This document shows, one piece after another, positions 25,385 through 32,270 of a stretch of 33,067 nt of DNA (positions are counted from its first letter, which is position 1; each line of letters opens with the position of its first letter). Below the pieces are notes generated by a model that had not been told where the DNA came from, did no database searches, and saw only the letters and a list, made by a program, of their open reading frames with translations. The position numbers and the translations under genes were made by a program. The DNA lies in contig NZ_KB889729.1 in the NCBI RefSeq assembly GCF_000372745.1, positions 1-33,067 on the forward strand, written 5' to 3'. This DNA is from Embleya scabrispora DSM 41855 (GTDB lineage Bacteria; Actinomycetota; Actinomycetes; Streptomycetales; Streptomycetaceae).

Positions 25385-26286
25385 TCATCCGGAGCGAGTA
25401 TCGACGTGGAACTCTATGTAGACCTGATCTATGTAGAAACAGTCTACGCTGCTCGTCGCCCGAACCCACGCTTCGAAACAAAACTCAGCCAGGGGCCTGG
25501 ACCCTGTCACCGCCGGCGCAATACGCGAATCGGGGAACGTCACCGCGTCCCGCCCGGCCACCCGCCGCCACAAGAAGTCATCCCCTGCGTCCCCGCCGGC
25601 GACCGCGTGCAGTCGCCGCGGCCAGATCTCCTCCCGTTCCCAGGCCGGCGCCGACTCCCACCACCGGCACACCACCGCCCACGCGACGCCGAACACCTCC
25701 CCGGGATCCACCCCACTCCGCGCCGCCCGCCGCGTCATGCCCGCCCACCGCCGCTGCGCCCGGACCACTTCCGGCACTTCGTGCAACGCGAGGTGTTCCG
25801 GCACTCCGTCGGCGTCCGCGTCCGGGCCCCACCGCGCGTGTCGCTCGCACGCCCGCTTCCACCGTGCCGCGTACCACCCGTACCGGCATCCCGGTGCGCC
25901 GTGCCGTACACAGGCGACATCCGAACGCCACCGGCCCCACCACGGCCCCACCACGGCGCCACCCGCCCGCCACACCCCCCGGGGCATCCCCGCCGTGTCC
26001 CACCCGGCGACCTCCTCCTCCCGGCCCCGGGACGGCAACGCCCGCGCGAGCACCCCCTCCTCGACCCTGCACAGCTCCACCAACACTTGCCGCCCCGCCG
26101 CGTCGAGGACCATTTCCGCGTCCGCCCGTCGCGCCCCGCTCTCGTGCCGGGGGCGATGGTCGCCCCATCGCCGACGACCCGTCAGGGCGTCGGCGCCGGC
26201 CCGTAGCACCCGGCGACCCGACCCACGAACGACCACGTCGTCTCACCGCTCAACGAGTCGACCCGAAACACCCCCACCGGTACCAA
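25385..26286 (-). pseudogene. TniQ-like transposition protein, decayed copy A
   Basis: Leftward from about 26286 one frame reads LVPVGVFRVDSLSGETTWSF, then VGRVAGCYG, and stops at TGA 26182-26184. A different frame continues with LTGRRRWGDHRPRHESG, LARALPS, ALHEVPEVVRAQRRWAG, VVCRWWESAPAWEREEIWP and VAGRDAVTFPD. This order of a GETT-S-F-R-A N-terminus, ARALP, a CxxC block, VVRAQRRW and RDAV-FP is what I know from streptomycete TniQ-like proteins. Lesions: the first frameshift; an 11-bp tandem duplication at 25935-25956; and, relative to copy B, a 5-bp loss near 25874 that restores the frame. The CxxC block (GCRLCTARRTG) is readable only between the two. The gene is almost certainly dead. Its last codons run into the ATPase promoter. 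Confidence 0.65.
25413..25437. promoter_or_regulatory. Tandem TCTAnnTAGA palindromes upstream of the AAA ATPase
   Basis: TCTATGTAGA occurs at 25413-25422 and again, identical, at 25428-25437. Each copy is a TCTA-NN-TAGA palindrome and the period is 15 bases. The AT-rich sites stand out in this GC-rich DNA and lie 41-65 bases upstream of the ATPase ATG, within the expected promoter. They look like a paired operator; the cognate regulator is unknown. Confidence 0.55.
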
Positions 26287-27061
26287 AGCGCACCCCCGAC
26301 CCACCACGAACCCTCACACCCACCGCACACGAAGCCCCCGGACCGACACGGCCCCACCGGCGCATGCCGAGTCCCCGTCGGCAGCGTTTCCGCTCGACCG
26401 ACAGCGAACCACGCCGGGCGCGTCCGCTGTCGACCGTTCGGCCCGGCCGCTCGACAGCGAGCCATCCGCATCCCGACCACGCCGGCGCCGGCCGCGTCGA
26501 GCGCCGGCCCGATTCCTTGTGCACGAGTCCGGGACGCCGCTCGTGTCGTTCGCGGTCGTCGTTGCGCAGTCGTCCGGCCCCGTGTCGGCCCGGCCCCGTG
26601 TCGGCCCGGCCCCGACGGCGTCGTCCGCTGCGGGAGTATCGGGATTTAGAGTCCTTGATACTCCCTCCGCTGCGCCGTGTGTGGTCGCGGTGGCAGGCCC
26701 TGTCGTCCTGGTCTGTGTCGGTTCGGGCCGTGTTCGGGTGTGGTGGTGTGGTGGTGTGTTGTCTGGTTTCTGCGGTGGGGTTTCTGTGTGGTTTTCCTTA
26801 CGACATTCGATGGGGAGGGTCCGGGTTCGTCGGCGTGCGTCGCGGAGTGCCGTCCTGCGGCGTTGTTCGTGGGCTCGGCCGCGGGCCGTGGCGGAATCGG
26901 GCGTGAGGGCCGCAGGGGGCGTCCGGCGCTTCCTGTCGGGGCGTCCTGGTGGTCCGAGGCGGGCTCGCGACGACGGTGGAGGGTGTTCGCTGCGCCCTGG
27001 AGGTCGGTGCCGGTTCATTGCGGCGTGGCGACGTGGGGGCCGTGGGGGCTGTGGAGTTGCG
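25719..27061. repeat. 1.3-kb direct repeat, copy A
   Basis: This segment matches 31001-32270 along its length, roughly 85-90% by eye, in the same orientation. It contains most of TniQ pseudogene A and about 750 bases upstream of it. The upstream part ends in a GT-rich strip (GTGTGGTGGTGTGGTGGTGT near 26740) and the sequence GTGGTTTTCCTTACGACAT. The edges are sharp on the left (CCGCGCCGCCCGCCGCG in both copies) and blurred on the right near GGCTGTGGAGTTGCG. Copy A alone has the 33-bp insertion at 26633-26665. Confidence 0.8.
26624..26674. mobile_element. 33-bp palindromic insertion with 9-bp target duplication
   Basis: TCCGCTGCG at 26624-26632 is repeated at 26666-26674. Between them lie 33 bases that are absent from repeat copy B, where a single TCCGCTGCG is found (31889-31897). 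The insert begins GGAGTATC and ends GATACTCC(C), a 9-bp inverted repeat when the flanking G at 26632 is included, around a 16-base loop. A target duplication plus terminal inverted repeats is the signature of a transposition event. The insert is far too small to be an IS, so it may be an internally deleted remnant or a miniature element. Confidence 0.7.
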
Positions 27062-27670
27062 TATGTCCGCGGAGCGGCGGGCGGTGTTCGGATCGGGCGA
27101 TGGACGCGTTCGGCGGACGACCCCTACGGCAACGGCTCCTCCCGATCGGTTCCGACGACCCGACCGCCGCGACGCTACCGTCGGTGGTTGCTTCATCGTC
27201 TACTACGTGGCCGGCCGGGCCTTGGGCCGTCACCGTGGTCGAGCTGCGGGAACCTCCGCGGTAGCCGACCGCGTGTGGGCCTGATCGGTGTCGGCGTCGA
27301 CTGCGGGCGGACGCGCTGCGAGGGATGAAGGGGATGATTGTCCCTTTTACGTCCGGATGCCTGACGGAATTTTCCTTAAGGGGGCGTCTGAGAAGGGTCC
27401 TTCAGGTACGTGTTCCTGCTGCGGCCTGATGGGGCAGACGCATGACGGTGGCGACCGAGCGGGCCCGATCGTGGTGACGCCGCTGCGCCTTCGTGTCCCG
27501 CCGGCTCTGCCGCCACCTTCGCGCACCTTGTTGCGGGTGGTCCGGCGGCCCTGCCCCCACTCCCGGCCCTGCGGCCCCGGGCGCTCCGCGGCCATCCACG
27601 CCGGCCCCGGAGCGCCGCCGAGCCGCCGCCGTTGCCGTGAGCACCGAGCCGGGGGCAACTCGCCTGCCGG
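27062..27670. other. Gap with possible mobile-element debris
   Basis: No supported gene. Around 27320-27420 composition drops (GATGATTGTCCCTTTTACG, then TTTTCCTTAAGGGGGCGTC, then TGAGAAGGGTCCTTCAGG). The string GGGGGCGTCTGAGAA at 27380 recalls Tn3-family terminal repeats but lacks the expected TAAG end about 38 bases inward, so it is left unassigned. Open frames between 27390 and 27670 are arginine/proline-rich shadows. Confidence 0.35.
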
Positions 27671-27844
27671 GTGCACCGGTTCGATGACGCGGCGCCCGGT
27701 GGTCCGCTGTCGCCCTCGGCTCTCGAAGTCTTTCCAGGCAATGTTGCCGAGTACGTTGACGTGCGTCACCGGGTGCTCTCCAATCGACTCGACATCCTGC
27801 GGGCGGACATGCTGGAAAGTGGGAGCACACAGTGGGCGTCCTGA
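27671..27844 (+). CDS. Small hypothetical protein, overlapping the next gene
   Basis: A 57-residue frame: GTG start, then HRFDDAAPGGPLSPSALEVF, PGNVAEYVDVRHRVLSN, RLDILRADMLESGSTQWAS, stop TGA 27842-27844. The amphipathic, acidic C-terminal half looks like real protein, and the gene overlaps the start of the downstream membrane-protein gene by 13 bases, as in coupled pairs. The frame is closed upstream by a TGA, so it may be either complete or the tail of a gene truncated by the nearby transposon debris. Family not recognised. Confidence 0.5.
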   Translation: MHRFDDAAPGGPLSPSALEVFPGNVAEYVDVRHRVLSNRLDILRADMLESGSTQWAS

Positions 27845-28494
27845 GCACGATCGGTGTGATCTGCCTCCCGGTGCTCGCCGCGTGGTCCCTGCTGCGGATG
27901 CTGCTGCCGATATGGCGAGGTGGCAAACCTCGGATCCGGGATGTCGCCGGGGCGGGCCTTTGGCTGGGCGGGACGCTGACCGTGGGCTCCGGGGAGGGCT
28001 ACGGCTGGCTGCTGATTGTCGGCTGGGGTCTGCTCGCCGTCTTCCCGCTGTTCGGGATCGGGTTGGGGATCTCCGCCGCCGCGAGTGCGCTCAACGGAAA
28101 AGGCGCGTCCGTCGTCGACCCTGCGCGACTGATGCTGCGGATCGCGACGGCCGCCCGACCGGACACGGCCCAGAGCATTCTCTTGGGCGTGGCACGGAAC
28201 GGCACGGTCATCCTGGGCGGAATGCCCGCGGATCCCGACGGCCTCGCGCTGCCCCCGCGGGTCAGGCTCGCGCACGAATGCCCGTTCTGTTTCGTCGAGG
28301 AGATACTGGTCGAACTGGTGCAGGACACGGCCCCTCACATCGCCGAGTACCGAAACGACGTGGCACACGGGAGGAACCGGGTGTTCATCCTGGGGCGCCT
28401 GGACGGCGATCCCCGCCTCCGCGCGGAGATCAATACCCTCGCCGGCGAGGAGAAACCGCACGCTGTCGACTGCCCCGTGCACGGTCCCGCCTGA
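27832..28494 (+). CDS. Hypothetical membrane protein
   Basis: A 220-residue protein with two or three N-terminal membrane segments: residues about 4-27 (LSTIGVICLPVLAAWSLLRM), 40-58 and 60-84 (WLLIVGWGLLAVFPLFGIGL). A soluble cytoplasmic-looking domain of about 130 residues follows, with ARNGTVILGGMPADPDG and the Cys pair in HECPFCFVEEILVELVQ; the protein ends DCPVHGPA. GTG 27832 is preceded by GGGAG. No family recognised. The CPxC near the middle and the two terminal residues C and H could bind a metal, but this is speculative. It is coupled to the 57-residue gene upstream. The two lie between the direct repeats in an otherwise decayed region, yet are intact. Confidence 0.75.
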   Translation: MGVLSTIGVICLPVLAAWSLLRMLLPIWRGGKPRIRDVAGAGLWLGGTLTVGSGEGYGWLLIVGWGLLAVFPLFGIGLGISAAASALNGKGASVVDPARLMLRIATAARPDTAQSILLGVARNGTVILGGMPADPDGLALPPRVRLAHECPFCFVEEILVELVQDTAPHIAEYRNDVAHGRNRVFILGRLDGDPRLRAEINTLAGEEKPHAVDCPVHGPA

Positions 28495-29269
28495 GGACCG
28501 GCGCACGAGCGGGACGCCGGCACCGGAGGTGTTCACGACCCGCGGGACATCGCGGCGGACGGTGCCTGCGGTGTCCGACTCCGGTCGTGGTTCGGTTCCC
28601 GACTCGGCGCTGATGGCGATGCGTTGGCGAGGGGCCCGACACGGGCGCGAAGCCGAAGTTTTGCGTGAGGTTTTTTTCGCGTGAGGTAAGTGGTGAGGAA
28701 CCGCGCGCGGATGGTTCCCGGAGGGACGGGGGACGCTTTCGACCGAGGGCGACGCTGCGCCTGGACGAGGCTGCGTGTTGAGGGCACCGGAGGCGCCGGT
28801 GCGGCTCGTGCAACGGCCTGGTGGGTCCTGTGTGGTTGTCCGGTGGATTCTCATCGGACTGTCCATGGGGTGCGTGGGTGCGAAATCGGGATCTGCCTTT
28901 GTCCGTGGGGGAGTTGGTGATCTCGTCGCGGTCGGGTGGGTGGGACGACGCCCTGGGATGGGATCGGCCGGCCATACGGTGAGAATGCCCTGCCCGGCGT
29001 GACGGGACGCACCAGGTGTCGCCGCTCGGGTTTTGTGGGTGGTGTCGGGTGTGGTGGCCTGCGGGTTCGCATGGTTGATTGACGCGGACCGCGGGGCTTC
29101 GTGGTCGGTCTTTGTGCGTGCCGGGGCCGGCCGGCCTGCGCCCGGGTGTCGTGTCGTCCTGCGGTTTCCCGCCGGGGTGTGTTGCGGTTCCAGGTGGGCT
29201 GCTCTGTTTCATCGGGTGGTGTTCGGATCCGGTGATCCGCCCGGGCGGCGACCCTCCCGTGGAGGCGTT
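28495..29269. other. Gap with short repeats
   Basis: No supported gene in 775 bases. GCGTGAGGT occurs twice (28663-28671 and 28679-28687) around a T7 run, which could act as a weak unstructured terminator or mark an element edge. From about 28970 the rightward sequence becomes GT-rich and leads into the TniA-like fragment, so the right part may be its lost 5' half, too degraded to read. Confidence 0.35.
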
Positions 29270-29745
29270 CGCGGGCGAGGCCCCGAGGCCGCCCGGGCGC
29301 CGGCGTGTTCGCCAAGCGCCCCGACCTGGCGCTACCACCTGGGAGACCGACCACGTCCAGGCACCCCGCGTGTGACCGTCGACGGCGACCTCGTCCACCC
29401 GTACATCACGTGGTTCGTCGACTGCGCGACCAAAGCGATCACCGACGTCGCCGTCACCCCCCGGCCACCCAGCGGGCCTCGGTCCTGGCCGCACTGCGTT
29501 CCGCGATCGTGCGCACCCACCCCTACGGCCCCATCGGAGGCCTGCCCGAACACGTGCGCTTCGACCGCGGCAGAGACTTCCTCTCCCACACCGTGACCAC
29601 CGCGCTCATCGCCCTGGACGCGGACATCACCGTGCTCCCGCCCTACAGCCCACATCTGAAGGGCAGCATCGAGAGAACCTCAACCGCTGTGTCGAGCGGA
29701 TGCTGTTCGCCGCCTTACCCAGCCTGGGGAGCCGGCTTGGGCCTC
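29270..29745 (+). pseudogene. TniA/TnsB-like (Mu-type) DDE transposase fragment
   Basis: The rve-type catalytic core is readable but split over three frames: TTWETDHVQAP with the first Asp; VTVDGDLVHPYITWFVDCAT, then KAITDVAVTPR; SVLAALRSAIVRTHPYGPIG, GLPEHVRFDRGRDFLSHT with the second Asp, PPYSPHLKGSIE with the Glu; and finally ENLNRCVERMLFAALPSL. This matches streptomycete TniA-like transposases as I know them. At least three frameshifts and loss of both ends show it is dead. The readable part stops near 29730, at the 3' end of the small convergent gene. It is probably from the same kind of element as the TniQ copies. Confidence 0.78.
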
Positions 29746-29825
29746 CCGGCTTGTCGGGTGAGTCGGTACTCGTCGGCTTCACGGATGAGTTCCCGAGAGC
29801 GGATCCGGTGCAACTCGCTGTGCAT
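29715..29825 (-). CDS. 36-residue protein downstream of MerR-PP2C
   Basis: ATG 29825 follows the phosphatase TAG by 11 bases with GGAGGGAG in between, an excellent ribosome-binding site. The product starts MHSELHRIRSRELIREADEY and continues RLTRQAG; it is basic and helical. It resembles short actinobacterial ORFs of unknown function found after regulatory genes, from memory. The last residues (RPKPAPQAG) are encoded over the end of the transposase fragment, so the original C-terminus was probably replaced when that fragment arrived. Confidence 0.6.
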   Translation of the reverse strand: MHSELHRIRSRELIREADEYRLTRQAGRPKPAPQAG

Positions 29826-29836
29826 GCCGCTCCCTC

Positions 29837-30916
29837 CTACTGCTGCAGCTCCATGACGTCGGCGACCACGCAGCTGATGTTGTCGGGACCGCCGGAGCCG
29901 TTGGCGAGGACGACGAGTTCGCGGACGGCCTGCTCGGGATCCCCGACTTCCGAGAGCACCCGTCGGATTTCCTCGGTCGGCACGACGGTCGACAGGCCAT
30001 CGGAGCAGAGCAGGTAACGGTCCCCCTGCCGGGCGTCGTGAAGGCGCATATCGGGGGTGGCATCGGCTCCTTGGCCAAGGGCTCGTACCAGTAGGGACCG
30101 CTGGGGGTGGGAGGCGGCTTCTTCCGCACCGAGGCGTCCTTCGTCGACCATCGACTGCACCATGGTGTGGTCGTGGGTGATCTGGAACAGCTCTCCGTCG
30201 CGTAGGAGGTAGACGCGGGAGTCGCCAATGTGGACGAGGGCCAGCTGTGATCCGGTCCAGAGCATCGCGGTGAGTGTCGTGCCCGCCTCTTCGGGTGAGG
30301 AGCCGACCCCGACGATGCCGTTGACGGCCTGTTTGGCCTGTTCGATGGCGTCTTCGAGGGCGTTGAGGAGGTTGCCCCCCGGGATGCTGTCGGTTTCGAG
30401 GTGCTTGAGCGCGTCGACGGCGGTCGCGCTCGCGGGAGTTCCTGCGCTGCCGTAGCCGTCGGCGACGGCGAGCAGGCGGGATCCGGCGTAGGCGGTGTCC
30501 TGGTTGCTCTCGCGGACATGGCCCGTGTCGGAAAGAGCCGCGTAGCGGATCCCGAGGGGCTTGGCGGTCGGGGACATGGCAAGGTCCTTCCAAGACAGAT
30601 GGTCGATGAGGAAGGTGGCCAGATCCCGCCGCGCGGCGGTGCCGGCTTCGACCTGGGCCCAGAACGCGCGGATCTCCTGGGCGCCCGGGCCTGCCTCCAG
30701 CGTGCAGACGTGCTGGATGCGGGCGAGGGGCATCCCCAGGCGCCGGAGCCAGGCGACCAGCCGGGCCTGATCCAGTTGTTCCGGTGCGTAGAGGCGGTAG
30801 CCGGTCACCGGGTCGACGCGAGCGGGGGCCAGCAATCCGAGCTCGTCGTAAAGACGCAGCGCCTTCGGTGACAGCCGGGACGCCTTCGCAAACGCCCCGA
30901 TGGTCAGCAACCCCAT
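29837..30916 (-). CDS. MerR-family regulator fused to a PP2C-type Ser/Thr phosphatase
   Basis: A 359-residue two-domain protein. Residues 1-70 form a MerR winged helix (LTIGAFAKASRLSPKALRLY, DPVTGYRLYAPEQL, LRRLGMPLARIQHV) and a helical dimerisation arm runs to about 115. From about 125 comes a complete PP2C domain: LSDTGHVRESNQDTAY, LLAVADGYGSAG, ALVHIGDSRVYLLRDGELFQ, THDHTMVQSMVDEGR, LLCSDGLSTVV and GGPDNISCVVADV. The metal-binding aspartates of NQD, ADG, SDG and PDN are all present, so the enzyme should be active. The start is ATG 30916, with AGGAGGAG seven bases upstream. The frame is open further upstream into TniQ remnant B, but that part is not expected in the product. Similar fusions occur in streptomycetes as I recall; the partner kinase and target genes are unknown. 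Confidence 0.9.
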   Translation of the reverse strand: MGLLTIGAFAKASRLSPKALRLYDELGLLAPARVDPVTGYRLYAPEQLDQARLVAWLRRLGMPLARIQHVCTLEAGPGAQEIRAFWAQVEAGTAARRDLATFLIDHLSWKDLAMSPTAKPLGIRYAALSDTGHVRESNQDTAYAGSRLLAVADGYGSAGTPASATAVDALKHLETDSIPGGNLLNALEDAIEQAKQAVNGIVGVGSSPEEAGTTLTAMLWTGSQLALVHIGDSRVYLLRDGELFQITHDHTMVQSMVDEGRLGAEEAASHPQRSLLVRALGQGADATPDMRLHDARQGDRYLLCSDGLSTVVPTEEIRRVLSEVGDPEQAVRELVVLANGSGGPDNISCVVADVMELQQ

Positions 30917-31000
30917 GCCCGCTCTCCTCCTCATGCCGAGCACATCGCCCGGCCCCACCGATGCTCTGGCCTCCCCCAAGGTGAAGGTCAACCCCCCGAC

Positions 31001-31575
31001 CCGCGCCGCCCGCCGCGCCACACCGGCCCACCGCCGCTGCGCCCGGACCACCTCCGGTACTTCGTGCAACGCGAGGTGTTCCGGCACGCCGTCGGCGTTC
31101 GCGTCCGAATTCCACCGCGCGTGCCGCTCGCACACCCGCTCCCACCGTGCCGCGTAGCGAACCACCCGTACCGACATCCCGGTACGCCGTGCCGTACACA
31201 GGCGACATCCGAACGCCGCCGGCCCCACCAAGGCGCCGCCCACCCGCTACATCCCCTGCGGCATCCCCGCCGTGTCCCACCCGGCGACCTCGCCCTCTTC
31301 CCAGCCCCAGGACGGCAACGCCCGCGCGAGCACCTCCTCCTCGACGCCGCACAACTGCGACAACGTCCGCCGCCCTGCCGCGTCGAGGGTCATCTCCGCG
31401 TCCGCCCGTCGCGTCCCGCTCTCGTGCCGGGGGCGGTGGTCGCCCCATCGCCGACGACCCGTCAGGGCGTCGGCGCCGGCCCGTAGCACCCGGCGACCCG
31501 GCCCACAAACGACCACGTTGTCTCACCCCTCAACGGGGCAACCCGGAACACCCCCACCGGTACCAAAGCCCCCAC
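31001..31575 (-). pseudogene. TniQ-like transposition protein, decayed and truncated copy B
   Basis: It starts at GTG 31575 with GALVPVGVFRVAPLRGETTW, then SFVGRVAGCYG, and stops at TGA 31462-31464 exactly as copy A does. The next frame reads LTGRRRWGDHRPRHESG, MTLDAAGRRTL, LARALPSW, then meets TAG at 31247-31249 where copy A has a Trp codon. It continues in the same frame with AAFGCRLCTARRTG, RYAARWERVCERHARW and EVPEVVRAQRRWAG, breaking off near 31001. So copy B has the shared frameshift, one nonsense mutation and loss of its C-terminal third. The junction lies about 85 bases upstream of the MerR-PP2C start. Confidence 0.65.
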
Positions 31576-32270
31576 CTCACTGTGAACCTCACACCCACCG
31601 CCGACGAAGCCCTCGGACCGACACCTGCCTCACCGGCGCATGCCGAGCTGCCGTCGGCAGCGGTTTCCGCTCGCCCGACAGCGAACCACGCCGGGTGCGT
31701 CGGTTGTCGATCGTTCGACCCGGCCGCACCCCGACGGCCCGGTCATCCGCTTCCCGAGCACGCCGGCGCCGGCCGCGTCGGGCGCCGGGCCCGATTCCTC
31801 CGGCACGAGCCTGGGGCGCCGGCCGTGTCGTTCGCGGTCGTCGTTGGGCAGTCGTCCGGCCCGTGTCGGCCCGGCCCGGACGTTGTCGTCCGCTGCGCCG
31901 TGTGTGGTCGCGGTGGCAGGCCATGTCGTCCTGGTCTCTGCCGGTTCGGGTCGTGTGGTGGTGTGGTGGTTTGTTGTCTGGTTTCTGGGGTGGGGTTTCT
32001 GTGTGGTTTTCCTTACGACATGCGGTGGGAGGGTGTGGGTTCGTCGGCGTCGCGGCGTGCCGTCCTGCGGCGTTGTTCGGGCTCGGTCGCGGGCCGTGGC
32101 GGAATCGGAGCGTGAGGGCCGCAGGGGGCATCGGGCGGCTTCCTGTCGGGGCGTCCAGGTGGTCCGAGGCGGGGCTCGCGACACGGTGGAGGGCCTGTTC
32201 GCTGCGCCTGGAGGTCGGTGCCGGTTCGTTTGGTGTGGGGGAGTGGGGCCGTAGGGGCTGTGGAGTTGCG
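31001..32270. repeat. 1.3-kb direct repeat, copy B
   Basis: Counterpart of 25719-27061 in the same orientation, with scattered substitutions and small indels. It lacks the 33-bp palindromic insertion of copy A and keeps a single TCCGCTGCG at the site. The GT-rich strip (near 31960-31995) and GTGGTTTTCCTTACGACAT are conserved. Together the two copies bracket a segment of about 3.9 kb that holds the membrane-protein pair, the transposase fragment and MerR-PP2C. Confidence 0.8.

Noticed and set aside
26170-26195. Programmed frameshift in the TniQ copies
   Set aside because: The required -1 shift at ACG-CCC-TGA has no canonical slippery heptamer, and both copies carry further disabling lesions. 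A shared ancestral mutation is simpler, although the point is listed as a finding to test.
26735-26790. GTGTGGTGGTGTGGTGGTGT strip as a CRISPR or tandem-repeat array
   Set aside because: Irregular short GT/GGT tracts without unique spacers or a constant repeat unit.
26314-27018. Leftward 234-codon Arg/Pro/Thr-rich frame (and its counterpart in repeat copy B)
   Set aside because: Translation is compositional noise, and the two repeat copies do not conserve it as one frame across their indels.
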